64,000 bases of DNA from Rhizobiales bacterium Ga0077525. GTDB taxonomy: Bacteria > Pseudomonadota > Alphaproteobacteria > Rhizobiales > Xanthobacteraceae. Positions within the stretch are counted from its first letter, which is position 1. Each line of letters starts with the position of its first letter. The translations under genes and the position numbers were made by a program. The stretch spans positions 62,001 to 126,000 of the forward strand of contig LNDS01000015.1 of NCBI GenBank assembly GCA_001464835.1. Direction: 5' to 3'. Below are positions 8,528 to 17,249 of the stretch, piece after piece. Under the pieces are notes generated by a model. The model had not been told where the DNA came from. It searched no databases and saw only the letters and a list, made by a program, of their open reading frames with translations.

Positions 8528-10875
8528 GCTGATTTCTTTGTGGTGGCCTCGCGTAACGCCGCCCGTATCCGTTGCGGTGTTGCCGGAATGGTGTCGATCT
8601 CGGCGTTAAACGGCGTCAGCGCATCGTTGATGGCGTTGAGCACGGCCGCCGGTGCGCCGATGGTGCCGCCTTCGCCGAGGCCCTTGGCCTTGGTGATCGA
8701 CTGCGTCGATGGCGTCTCGATGTGATGCAGTTCGACATGCGGCATTTCATGCGCTGTCGGCGGCATGTAGTCGGCCAGATTGGCGGTGAGAATGCCGCCA
8801 TCGCCGTCGTAGACGATCTCTTCAAGAAGTGCGTTGCCGATGCCTTGCGCAACGCCGCCATGCACCTGGCCGTCGGCGATCATTGGATTGATGATGCGGC
8901 CGGCGTCTTCCGCCACCAGATAGCGTTCGACCTTGACGAAGCCGGTTTCCGGATCGAGTTCGACGATCGCAACGTGGCAGGCATTGGAAAACGTGCCGGG
9001 CGGATCGTAGGTGCCACTTTCCGACAGGCCTGGCTCCAACTCGCCTTTGAAGCGGTGCGTCTGCGTGTAGATCTCACGCGCCATGCTGGCGATGGTGATG
9101 CTGCGGTCGGTGCCGGCGACTTTCGCATGGCCGTCTTCCAGCACGATGTCGTTTTCCGCCGCTTCCAGCATGTGGCTGGCGATCTTGATCAGCTTGGCGC
9201 GCACCTTGCGCGCCGCGATCAAGGTGGCGCCGCCGGAAATCACCAGCGAGCGGCTGGCGAACGTGCCCCAGCCGTAAGGCGCGGTGTCTGTGTCGCCGTG
9301 TACGACCTTGACGAGATCGGGCGGAATGCCGAGTTCGTCGGCGATGATTTGCGCCAGGGTGGTGCGCAGGCCCTGGCCGTGCGGTGACGCGCCGATGCGC
9401 GCCTCGACATAGCCGGACGGATCGACGCTGACATGCACCGTTTCCCAGCCCGGCGTGATCGCCATGCCGCGCGCGGCAAAGGCGGGGCTGCCGTAGCCGG
9501 TGCGTTCCGAGAAGGTCGCAAAGCCGATGCCGAGATAGCGGCCTTTGGCGCGGGCTTCTTTCTGGCGCGCGCGAAACGCCGGCACGTCGATCTCGTGCAC
9601 GGCCATTTCCAGCGTCTCTTTGTACGTGGCCTCGTCGTAGATGAGCCCGGTCGCGGACGTATAAGGAAATGTGCCGATCAGATTGCGGCGGCGAATATCG
9701 ACCGGATCGAGCGCGAACGCCTTGGCGGCCTTGTCCATCAGCCGCTCCAGCGTGAAGGTGATGATCGGCCGGGACACGCCGCGATAGGCCGCCATGGTGC
9801 AGGTATTGGTCAACACGCCGCGCGCCAGGCATTGATACTGCCGCACGTCGTAAGGCCCGGGCATTTCCGCCATCGCCATCAGCGGCTCGACGCCGCATGT
9901 GGTCGGAAAGCAGGAATAGGCGCCGACATTGGAGACGACATCGGCGCGCAATGCCAAGAGCTTGGCGTCCTTGTCGAAGGCGCCTTCCAGCGTGACGTAT
10001 TGGTCGCGCGAATGAAACGAGGCGATCAGGTTTTCGCGGCGGTCCTCGGTCCAGGCCACGGTGCTTTTCAATTTGCGCGCCAGCCAGACCAGCAGCACAT
10101 ATTCGGTGCACAGCGACATCTTCTGGCCGAAGCCGCCGCCGACATCGGGCGCGATGACGCGCAAGTCGCTCTCACGCATGCCGAGAAGGTCGGCAATGGC
10201 GGTGCGCATCAGATGCGGCATCTGCGTCGTGCAGGTGAGGGTGACGCGGCCGTTTGTCTTGTCGTACGCCGCGTGCGCGGCGCGCGCCTCCATTGGCGTC
10301 GCGTTCTGCCGGTGCGAGCGGGCGTCGATTTTGATGATCTTCGCCGCGCTGGCCCAGACGTCGTCGAAGCCGGCGGTTTTGACCTCGCCTTTGACAATGA
10401 CGTTGCCCGGCGCCCCGGTGTGAATCTGCGGCGCGCCGGAGGCCAGCGCGTCGCGCGCATCGACCAAAGGTGCGCTCGCACTGATGTCGAGTTCGACCAG
10501 ATCGGCGATATCTTCGGCTTCTTCCTCGCTCGACGCGACGACAGCGGCCACCGCTTCGCCGACAAAACGCACGACGCCATCGGCCAGAACGGGCTGGCCG
10601 ACGGGTTTGTACTCGAACTTGTGCAGCATCGGCGTGATCTTCTTCACGGCCGTCAGATCGGCGGCGGTGATGACCAGCGCGCCGTCCGGCGTCTTGATGC
10701 TGTTAATGGTCCCGGCGGCATTCGGACTGCGCACGAAACGTACCCAATGCGTGGCGGGAAGATCAGCGGTGAAGTGGCCTTGCCCGGTCACCAGCGCCGG
10801 ATCTTCCAGCCGTCTGATGGCGCGGCCGACCCATTTCAACGCATCGCCGCGTGAGCCTTTGGTTGGTGCGTTCAT
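8524..10875 (-). CDS. Molybdenum hydroxylase large subunit (xanthine dehydrogenase/aldehyde oxidase family), first copy
   Basis: A 783-residue Mo-pterin subunit. The N-terminus IRRLEDPALVTGQGHF is family-typical; VGGGFGQ is at 245-251, the active-site loop AYRGVSR at 363-369 and GEGG at 734-737 with catalytic Glu 735. The loop is close to the AYRGAGR of form II CoxL-like proteins, whose substrates are mostly aldehydes or aza-aromatic rings and not CO. The gene overlaps both the FAD-subunit gene (upstream) and the 2Fe-2S gene (downstream), giving a complete three-subunit enzyme in the order M-L-S. No XdhC/CoxD/MobA-type maturation gene lies in the window. Confidence 0.92.
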   Translation of the reverse strand: MNAPTKGSRGDALKWVGRAIRRLEDPALVTGQGHFTADLPATHWVRFVRSPNAAGTINSIKTPDGALVITAADLTAVKKITPMLHKFEYKPVGQPVLADGVVRFVGEAVAAVVASSEEEAEDIADLVELDISASAPLVDARDALASGAPQIHTGAPGNVIVKGEVKTAGFDDVWASAAKIIKIDARSHRQNATPMEARAAHAAYDKTNGRVTLTCTTQMPHLMRTAIADLLGMRESDLRVIAPDVGGGFGQKMSLCTEYVLLVWLARKLKSTVAWTEDRRENLIASFHSRDQYVTLEGAFDKDAKLLALRADVVSNVGAYSCFPTTCGVEPLMAMAEMPGPYDVRQYQCLARGVLTNTCTMAAYRGVSRPIITFTLERLMDKAAKAFALDPVDIRRRNLIGTFPYTSATGLIYDEATYKETLEMAVHEIDVPAFRARQKEARAKGRYLGIGFATFSERTGYGSPAFAARGMAITPGWETVHVSVDPSGYVEARIGASPHGQGLRTTLAQIIADELGIPPDLVKVVHGDTDTAPYGWGTFASRSLVISGGATLIAARKVRAKLIKIASHMLEAAENDIVLEDGHAKVAGTDRSITIASMAREIYTQTHRFKGELEPGLSESGTYDPPGTFSNACHVAIVELDPETGFVKVERYLVAEDAGRIINPMIADGQVHGGVAQGIGNALLEEIVYDGDGGILTANLADYMPPTAHEMPHVELHHIETPSTQSITKAKGLGEGGTIGAPAAVLNAINDALTPFNAEIDTIPATPQRIRAALREATTKKSA

Positions 10876-11729
10876 TGAAGCGAGTGCTCCAATGCGCGTC
10901 TCACAACCACGCGCACCAGATCGCGGCGGTACTCGGCGTTCGTCTGGTGATCTTCCAAAGGATCGACCGCGTCGCTGGCCGCAAGTGCTGCGGCGCGGAA
11001 GGCTGCGTCGCCGGGCGGCTGGCCGTTCAATGCCGCTTCGGCTTCGGCAATGCGGCGCGGCGATGGTTCAGCGCCTCCGACGCCGACGCGCGCTTCGGCT
11101 ATCTTGCTATCGACGACACGATAGGCGACCAGCGACGACGCCATGGCGAAATCGCCGGCGCGGCGGCTGAACTCGTTGAAGCCGAATTTCGCGTCGGCGG
11201 CGAGCAAAGGCAGGCGCACCTCGGCCAGCAATTCGTCCTCGGCCAGGGCCGTCGACATGATGCCGTCGAAAAAATCCTTCGCCGCGATCTCCCGCGTGCC
11301 GCGCGTGCTCCTGGCGATCATGGTCGCGCCAAGGGTTGCCGTGGTCAGGCACCATTCCGACGCGGGATCGGCGTGGGCCAGGCTGCCGCAGAAGGTGCCG
11401 CGCATGCGGATCGGGTAATGGGCTATGTGGCGCGCCACATAAGTGAGCAGCGCCGCTAGCGGGTTGTCGACGACCGGGCCATGAAAGGCCGCGTGCCGCA
11501 CCCGCGCGCCGATGGTGAGCGCCTTGCCGTCGCTGTCGAGCCGGTCGAGGCCTTCGACTTCGTTGATGTCGATGAGATGGGCCGGCTTGGCGAGCCGGAA
11601 CGCCATGATCGGCACCAGGCTTTGCCCGCCGGCGAGGATGCGGCCGTCCTGGCCCGCCAACTGCGACAGCATCGCCAGCGCCTGTTGAAGCGTGCGCGGC
11701 ACATGGCGGACGAAAGGCGCTGGCTTCAT
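10872..11729 (-). CDS. Molybdenum hydroxylase FAD-binding subunit
   Basis: A 285-residue medium subunit (CoxM-like) that passes electrons from the iron-sulfur clusters through FAD to the acceptor. AGGQSLVP at 33-40 and GTFCGSLAHADPASEW at 111-126 are the two FAD-binding motifs of the family. The chosen start, ATG 11729, has GAGGAA four to five bases upstream; an in-frame TTG at 11756 is less likely. It is the first gene of the operon, and the 83 bases upstream (11730-11812) should hold its promoter unless it is read through from the O-acylation genes on the same strand. It overlaps the large-subunit gene by ATGA. Confidence 0.9.
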   Translation of the reverse strand: MKPAPFVRHVPRTLQQALAMLSQLAGQDGRILAGGQSLVPIMAFRLAKPAHLIDINEVEGLDRLDSDGKALTIGARVRHAAFHGPVVDNPLAALLTYVARHIAHYPIRMRGTFCGSLAHADPASEWCLTTATLGATMIARSTRGTREIAAKDFFDGIMSTALAEDELLAEVRLPLLAADAKFGFNEFSRRAGDFAMASSLVAYRVVDSKIAEARVGVGGAEPSPRRIAEAEAALNGQPPGDAAFRAAALAASDAVDPLEDHQTNAEYRRDLVRVVVRRALEHSLQ

Positions 11730-11812
11730 CGGCTTTCCTCGCCGCGTCGACCCCAAAAAAATCGCTTGTATGCTAACGATCTTGGATCGGGCGAGTCAAC
11801 GCAAGGCGGAGC

Positions 11813-12178
11813 CTACCAGCGGAAATCTCTGATCCGCCCGAAGTTTTGACGCATGGCCGGTTGCACCCGCGCCGGGCCGAGGCGCACCATCAGGCCGTGC
11901 CATTCGTCGGCGGCTTCGACCATGAGGTCGGTGAACGCATTGCCCGGCAGATCGCGGCTGAAATGCCGGATGCCTTTCGAATCGAACAGGGCAAAAACCG
12001 CGAAGGCGATCAGCATGGCAGACGCGGCCGAGCGCGCATTGGCGGCGCTATCCGGAGTTTTGCCGTCCGGCGTCCGGCGATAGCGTATCGCCGGCAACCG
12101 GCCAGCGAAGGCGCGGTCGAAAAGACCGGTTCGTGTTTCCTCGAAGGCGACGTTTTCGTGGGGACTTGTCATGGTCAT
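11813..12178 (-). CDS. Small putative membrane protein downstream of MBOAT acyltransferase
   Basis: A 121-residue protein that I do not recognise. It has a cytoplasmic-looking N-terminus, one probable membrane span near residues 46-65 (SAASAMLIAFAVFALF) and a basic C-terminal part rich in Arg and Phe. The first ATG, 12178, is preceded at eight bases by AAGGA, which overlaps the stop region of the MBOAT gene, so coupling to that gene is likely. Position suggests an accessory role in surface O-acylation, which is inference only. Confidence 0.55.
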   Translation of the reverse strand: MTMTSPHENVAFEETRTGLFDRAFAGRLPAIRYRRTPDGKTPDSAANARSAASAMLIAFAVFALFDSKGIRHFSRDLPGNAFTDLMVEAADEWHGLMVRLGPARVQPAMRQNFGRIRDFRW

Positions 12179-12190
12179 GGCCGCGGTCCT

Positions 12191-13675
12191 TTAAAACTGG
12201 AAGTAGATGAAGGGCGCGACCCCCTGCGGCCCGATGGCCTGGGTCAGCAGAAGTCCGAGGCCGAGCAGGAGGCCGAGAGCCGCGGCTGGCCAATCGCGCA
12301 TCCGCTCGGCCAGCCGGTCGATGACATTGCCGGGGCCGAAGTGCACGGCGACCGATCCAATGATCAGCAGCACCAGGAATGGCGTCAACAATTGTGCGCT
12401 GCCCTGAAAGGCGAACATCGCGCCGAAATAGTCCAGCGCTGTTCCAAGCTCCGGGCTGCGGAAGAAAACGCCGGCCAGAGCGAACAAATGAAACGTGATG
12501 AACCAGCCGGCGAAGGCGGCGGCGAAGGTTGCCATTGGTGCGGGCGTCGCGTGTCCGGTCACGGCGGCGGCGCCGAGTGAATTCAGACGGGTGCGCGCCA
12601 GGCGCCAGTCATGCCAGCGATTCTTGGCCGCGCGTTCGACGATCAGTGCACTGCCGTGGATGGCGCCCCAGATGACGAAGGTCCAGTTGGCGCCGTGCCA
12701 CAATCCGCCGATCAGCATGGTCAGGAAGATGTTGCGATACATCCGCCAGCCGGCGTCGCGCTTGTCGCCACGCAGCGGGCGATAGACGTAGTCGCGCAAC
12801 CAAGTCGACAGCGAAATGTGCCAGCGTTGCCAGAACTGTTGCAGCGAGGTGGTGCCGAACGGACGGTCGAAATTCTTGCGGAAGCGGTAGCCGAGCAGCG
12901 CGGCGGCGCCAATGGCGATATCGCTGTAGGCGGAGAAGTCGCAATAGACCTGCACCACATAGGCATAATGCCCGGCGATGAGATCGAGACTGCTCGCCTG
13001 CTCGGGGGCGGCAAACAACGGGTCGATCAGATCGGTGGCGAGATAATGCGCGACCACGGTCTTCTTGAAGATGCCATTGAGGATCAGCAGGAAGCCGAAG
13101 GTGACGGCGGTGCGCGTCAGCACCGGGGTCTTTTCAAGTTGCGGCAGGAAGTGCGAGGCGCGCACGATCGGGCCTGCCACCAACTGCGGAAAGAACGAAA
13201 TGTAAAGCGCGAGGTCGATCGGCGACGTTACCGGCTTGATCTGCCGCCGGTAGACATCGACGACATAAGAGATCCCCTGGAAGGTGAAGAAGGAGATGCC
13301 GATCGGCAGGATGATTTCCAGGAACGGCATGTCGCGCTGGATACCGAGCGCCAGCGTCAGGTCGGTCAGGCTGTCGATGAAGAAGTTGTAGTATTTGAAC
13401 AGGCCGAGCAGGCCGAGATTGGCGGCGGTCGCGAGCGCGACCAGCCGATAGCGGGTCACCTCGTTGTTGCTCGCGGCCACTGCTAATCCGGCGCCGTAGT
13501 TGAACAGCGACGAACCGGCGAGCAGCGCCATGAAGCGCCAGTCCCAATAGCCATAGAAGAAGTAGCTCGCCGCCAGCAGCAGGAGCTTGCGCGGCTCGGT
13601 GCGCGTGCGCAGCAGCCATGCGGCGCAGAACACGACAAAAAAGAATATCGCGAATTGCGGCGTTGGGAATAGCAT
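12191..13675 (-). CDS. MBOAT-family O-acyltransferase, AlgI-like
   Basis: A 494-residue multi-spanning inner-membrane protein of the MBOAT family, of the type that moves acetyl groups across the membrane for O-acetylation of an extracellular polymer (AlgI, DltB, PatA relatives). The family histidine is in GGLWHGANW (His 327), and FWQRWHISLSTWLRDY around 281-296 carries the second conserved region. Length and hydrophobic pattern match AlgI. It lies 32 bases after the SGNH hydrolase-like gene and 12 before the small membrane protein, so the three probably form one operon. No alginate or cellulose synthase is present here, so the target polymer is unknown. Confidence 0.9.
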   Translation of the reverse strand: MLFPTPQFAIFFFVVFCAAWLLRTRTEPRKLLLLAASYFFYGYWDWRFMALLAGSSLFNYGAGLAVAASNNEVTRYRLVALATAANLGLLGLFKYYNFFIDSLTDLTLALGIQRDMPFLEIILPIGISFFTFQGISYVVDVYRRQIKPVTSPIDLALYISFFPQLVAGPIVRASHFLPQLEKTPVLTRTAVTFGFLLILNGIFKKTVVAHYLATDLIDPLFAAPEQASSLDLIAGHYAYVVQVYCDFSAYSDIAIGAAALLGYRFRKNFDRPFGTTSLQQFWQRWHISLSTWLRDYVYRPLRGDKRDAGWRMYRNIFLTMLIGGLWHGANWTFVIWGAIHGSALIVERAAKNRWHDWRLARTRLNSLGAAAVTGHATPAPMATFAAAFAGWFITFHLFALAGVFFRSPELGTALDYFGAMFAFQGSAQLLTPFLVLLIIGSVAVHFGPGNVIDRLAERMRDWPAAALGLLLGLGLLLTQAIGPQGVAPFIYFQF

Positions 13676-13707
13676 GCGTCCCCCCCTTTCCTGGATTGGC
13701 GCTGCCG

Positions 13708-14394
13708 TCAGCGCAGTCCAATGGAGCGGGCGATGTAATTGGCGAAAAGCTTGCGTCCCGGTTCGGTGAAATGCATGCCGTCCTCCTGGCGGATGCGGCG
13801 GCTAACGCCTTCCAGGCTTTTGCCGAACGAAGAATAGGCGCCGTCCGGCGTGTGGAACTTGTTCCAGATGTCGATGTAGGTGAAACCGTTTTTGGCGGCC
13901 TGCTGCCTGAAGATCCGGTTCATGACGCGGTAGCCGTTGGCCAGCTTTTCCGAACGAACATCGGGAAGCCCGACCCAGTACAATTTGGCACGCGATTGCT
14001 TGACCGTTTTCATGAAACGCGAAACCCGCCGGCTATATTCGGCGCGCCAGGCATCGCTGAGCGGATCGAGCCGTCTGCCGTTGACGCGAATCGGTTGGTG
14101 ATCGTTGCCACCGAGCACGACAACAAGGATGTTCGCGTCGCCATGCTTGAGCGCATTGTCGACGGTGGCGTCCCAGTTGAAGTAATCGGTTCGCACCAGG
14201 CCTGTCGCGAACTGCGTCCGCTTGATGACATGGATGTCGGGCCGGCCGGCGAAAATGTCCTCCATGCCGTTGCCGAGATCGTTGGCCAGCGAATCGCCGA
14301 CAAGGGCGATGCTGACCGGGCGCGCTTGCGCGGGCAAAGCGTGCGTGAGCGCGATTGCGATAAGGGCGGAATATGCAAAGCGTGACATGACCAT
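13708..14394 (-). CDS. SGNH/GDSL-family exported hydrolase or acyltransferase
   Basis: A 228-residue protein with a signal peptide (about residues 1-24, ending AQA) and the three SGNH blocks: GDSLANDLG with Ser 35, GGND at 95-98 and DGMHFT near the C-terminus with Asp 205 and His 208. It resembles the DUF459/SGNH group. Beside an MBOAT protein, such proteins usually place the acyl group on, or remove it from, a periplasmic polysaccharide. The start ATG 14394 has AGGAGG nine bases upstream. It is the first gene of the O-acylation operon. Confidence 0.85.
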   Translation of the reverse strand: MVMSRFAYSALIAIALTHALPAQARPVSIALVGDSLANDLGNGMEDIFAGRPDIHVIKRTQFATGLVRTDYFNWDATVDNALKHGDANILVVVLGGNDHQPIRVNGRRLDPLSDAWRAEYSRRVSRFMKTVKQSRAKLYWVGLPDVRSEKLANGYRVMNRIFRQQAAKNGFTYIDIWNKFHTPDGAYSSFGKSLEGVSRRIRQEDGMHFTEPGRKLFANYIARSIGLR

Positions 14395-14584
14395 GCCGCT
14401 TGCCTCCTCAGTTCATCCGTATCGTCATCCCCGCGCTCACATTAGCGGCGCATAATTTGCGTATAAACTTAATGAGAATGTTTAACCGCTCTATGCTTAA
14501 TGGCGGCGAGCGCTGTTGCTCGCGCAGTTGCGCAGTCAACGCCGCGCGCGGCGGCGTGGTGCGTATCGGGTGAGAGTTCCGCCG

Positions 14585-15400
14585 TCAGGACCCGATCTTC
14601 AGTTCCGACACCAGCCCGCGCAATGCGGCAATCGTTGACGGCGCGACGCTTTTGCCGGTGCGCGGGTTGTCCGACGGCACGTTCTCGATCGTCATGGTGA
14701 AGCGCACGGTGTCGGCATCGACGGTGATGGTGTGGGTGTTGCGCGTCACGGTCGGATCGGCCCAGATTTGCAGGCGGGTGCGGTCCGGGCCGATGCCGGC
14801 GAGGCTCAAAGCTGCCGCGACGTTGACGTTGGCCGGGAATCCCTTGGCGCCATCGCGCGCCGAGCCGTCGAACACTTTCAGCGGCTCGGTCAGGCCCTTC
14901 ACCGAAATGTTGTTTGCGACCAGATGCGGCGCGCCCTCGAGCCCGGCCGGCGGCTTGCGCGTCACCATATCGACCGAATGAATCGTGCCCTCGGCGGCGC
15001 CGCGCACGGCATCGAAGCCGACCAGCGCGCCGGTCGGCACGATGATGCGCGCGCCGGTCGCCTTGGCGCGTTCGATCAGGTCGCCATGATGCAGAAGCTG
15101 CCCGGCCGACAGCGGCATGAAGATGCGGCCCTTGTCGATCGCCGGGATGGCGATGTCGCGGAACAAAGCCGGCGGCAGGCACTCGACGATGACGTCGCAA
15201 TCGTCGGCCAAAGTCTCAAGCGTGCGCAGCGCGATCAGGTCGCCGATTTGCGGCAGCAGGCGTCGCGCCTTGTCGGCGTCGCGCACCGCCACGGCGGTGA
15301 GGGTCATGCCGGGAATGACGCCGTCGATCAGCCGGCGCGCCACGTCGAGGCCGACGGCGCCAAGTCCGGCAATGCCGATGCGGAGATTGCGGTTCGTCAT
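14585..15400 (-). CDS. nadX: L-aspartate dehydrogenase (NadX-like)
   Basis: A 271-residue NAD(P)-dependent enzyme of the aspartate dehydrogenase family, which interconverts L-aspartate and iminoaspartate or oxaloacetate plus ammonia. The nucleotide-binding motif is GLGAVG at 12-17, and the C-terminal catalytic block has NVNVAAALSLAGIGPD followed by a conserved His in RNTHTITVDAD. It is the last gene of a three-gene run with ATGA overlaps (DUF1932 dehydrogenase, PaaG-like isomerase, this gene). Whether it supplies NAD biosynthesis or works in the catabolic route suggested by its neighbours is unclear; nadA and nadC are not in the window. Confidence 0.8.
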   Translation of the reverse strand: MTNRNLRIGIAGLGAVGLDVARRLIDGVIPGMTLTAVAVRDADKARRLLPQIGDLIALRTLETLADDCDVIVECLPPALFRDIAIPAIDKGRIFMPLSAGQLLHHGDLIERAKATGARIIVPTGALVGFDAVRGAAEGTIHSVDMVTRKPPAGLEGAPHLVANNISVKGLTEPLKVFDGSARDGAKGFPANVNVAAALSLAGIGPDRTRLQIWADPTVTRNTHTITVDADTVRFTMTIENVPSDNPRTGKSVAPSTIAALRGLVSELKIGS

Positions 15401-16197
15401 GGGATTTTCTTTCTTCCGTTGAATTTCGGATTGCGCCTTTCAACGAAGGCGCGCACGCCCTCGGCATAATCCGGCAGCATGTTGGCCTGCTTTTGCAGGT
15501 CGCGCTCGAGATCGAGTTGCGCATCAAGCGAATTGGTCGCCGACGCATCGAGCGCGCGCTTGATCAGCGCCAGCCCTTGCGTCGGCGCGATGGCGAAGCG
15601 CTCGCAGATCAGCCGCGCCTCGAACATCAGTTTATCGTCGTCGACGCAACGCCAGATCATGCCCCATTCCGCGGCCTTCTCCGCCGCGAGGTCCTGCCCG
15701 GTCAGCGCCAGCGCGCGGGCGCGGGCATCGCCGACTAGCCGCGGCAGAAACCAGGTGCCGCCGGAATCCGGAATAAGGCCGATGCGCGCGAAGGACTGAA
15801 TGAAGCGCGCCGATTGCGCGGCAATAACCATGTCGCAGGCCAGCGCGATATTGGCGCCGGAGCCGGCGGCAACGCCATTGACCGCGCAAATGACCGGGAA
15901 GGGCAGGCCGCGCAGCCGCCGCACCAGTGGATTGTAATGCTGCTCGATTGAATTGCGCGCTACCGGCGCCTCGCCGGGCGCCAGTACGCGGTCGTTGAGG
16001 TCCTGCCCGGCGCAGAAGGCGCGGCCGGCGCCGGTCAGCAGCAGCGCGCGGCAGGTCTCGTCGGCTTCGGCCTCATCGATTGCGCCGCGCAACGCCTCAT
16101 GCATCGCGTCGTTGAAGGCGTTGAGCTTGTCCGGCCGGTTCAGCGTGAGGACGCGGTAGCCGGTCTCGATCTGGGTGAGGACGAGAGGTTTGCTCAT
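15397..16197 (-). CDS. paaG: Enoyl-CoA hydratase/isomerase, PaaG-like
   Basis: A 266-residue crotonase-family enzyme. The two glutamates of ordinary enoyl-CoA hydratases are absent: GSGANIALACD (112-122) has Asn where the first Glu would be, and SFARIGLIPDSGG (135-147) lacks the second. The IPDSGG aspartate, and the later segments EWGMIWR and QLDLERD, instead match PaaG, the isomerase that turns 1,2-epoxyphenylacetyl-CoA into an oxepin. ATG 16197 overlaps the stop of the DUF1932 gene; the longer frame upstream of it is the antisense-like shadow of that gene. No other paa genes are nearby, so the substrate may be a different acyl-CoA. Confidence 0.75.
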   Translation of the reverse strand: MSKPLVLTQIETGYRVLTLNRPDKLNAFNDAMHEALRGAIDEAEADETCRALLLTGAGRAFCAGQDLNDRVLAPGEAPVARNSIEQHYNPLVRRLRGLPFPVICAVNGVAAGSGANIALACDMVIAAQSARFIQSFARIGLIPDSGGTWFLPRLVGDARARALALTGQDLAAEKAAEWGMIWRCVDDDKLMFEARLICERFAIAPTQGLALIKRALDASATNSLDAQLDLERDLQKQANMLPDYAEGVRAFVERRNPKFNGRKKIP

Positions 16198-17048
16198 GGC
16201 CCTATACTCTTTTTCGCGAGAAATTTTTCCAGCACCGCGATCTCGTCCTTGCCGTCGGCGTTGTCGGCGGCGATCCGTTCGAAAAATCGTCCCGACATCG
16301 CCAGCATTTCGCTTTCGGCAAATTCCTCGCCGATGAAATCGGCAATCTCGTCCATCTCTGCCACCCAGCGATAGGCCTTGCCATACATGCCCGGCACCGA
16401 GCGGTCGAGAAAGCGCAGCAACTCGGCCTGGCTTTCGGCAAGCTCGGCCTTCAGTGCCTCGGCCGAACCGCCGCGCGTCGCGGCCAGCATCATCGCGGCG
16501 CCGAGCGCGGTGAAGCCCTTGGTAATGCCGGCATAGGACATCTTCAGCGCCGACGCCGCGGTCAGCGGGCCGTCGAGAACACGCACGATCAAGCCGCAAT
16601 CGTTCAGCATGGCAAAGTTCTTGGCGAAAGGTCCGGCGGCGTAGAATTTGGTGTTGCTCGATCCCGGCTTCGGCGGCGGGCCGATGATGGCAGCGCCGAC
16701 AAAGGCGCAGCCGGTTGCGTTAATTTCCTCTGCAACCTTGAGCATGGTCGGCGGGCTGATGGCGTTGCATTCGACATAAACCGGCTTGCGATCTGCAGCA
16801 GCCAATACCGGCGCCAGCTGCCGCACCAGCGCCAGGGCCTCGCCCGGCGGTACGATCGACAGCAGAAAATCGGCATCGGCGAGCTGGTGGTCATCGACGG
16901 CTCGCATTCCCGCCTCATTGGCGCGCTGCGCGCTGGCCGCGCTGCGGCCGGTCAGCGAGGTCAGCACTGTCACATTATGGTCCACAAGCCGCCGGGCAAC
17001 GCCGGTGCCCATGCTGCCCGGCGCAATGATGGCGACGGTGGGTATCAT
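16194..17048 (-). CDS. NAD(P)-dependent oxidoreductase of the 3-hydroxyisobutyrate/6-phosphogluconate dehydrogenase family (DUF1932)
   Basis: A 284-residue beta-hydroxyacid dehydrogenase relative with an N-terminal Rossmann fold beginning IIAPGSMGTGVARRL and an all-helical C-terminal DUF1932 domain around residues 190-260. Lys in LKMSYAGITKG occupies the position of the family catalytic lysine. Members oxidise or reduce small hydroxy acids; the substrate of DUF1932 members is generally not known. It is first in the coupled trio with the PaaG-like enzyme and aspartate dehydrogenase. Its promoter should lie in the 201-base gap shared with the divergent desaturase gene. Confidence 0.8.
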   Translation of the reverse strand: MIPTVAIIAPGSMGTGVARRLVDHNVTVLTSLTGRSAASAQRANEAGMRAVDDHQLADADFLLSIVPPGEALALVRQLAPVLAAADRKPVYVECNAISPPTMLKVAEEINATGCAFVGAAIIGPPPKPGSSNTKFYAAGPFAKNFAMLNDCGLIVRVLDGPLTAASALKMSYAGITKGFTALGAAMMLAATRGGSAEALKAELAESQAELLRFLDRSVPGMYGKAYRWVAEMDEIADFIGEEFAESEMLAMSGRFFERIAADNADGKDEIAVLEKFLAKKSIGP

Positions 17049-17249
17049 GTTGAAACTCCGGCGGCGAAAGGTGGAACCCGTTCGCCGATACTGCTATGTC
17101 CGAATCCCGACATAGAAAAGCCCCCGACGTCGGACAGGTTCGCGTTTCTTCAACTTGCGAAACGTGCGTAGCGGCAGCCAGGAAAAGCCCGAGAGCAGTC
17201 CCCAGCCAGCCCGATATGTACCGCACATTTAGACGCAAAGGACATCAGC

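Noticed and set aside
5664..11729. Carbon monoxide dehydrogenase (form I)
   Set aside because: Neither large subunit has the AYRCSFR loop; the loops read AYRGVSR and TYRAPGR.
15397..16599. A longer crotonase with a 134-residue N-terminal extension
   Set aside because: The extension is an out-of-frame reading of the upstream DUF1932 gene; the ATG at 16197 overlaps that gene's stop and opens the conserved domain.
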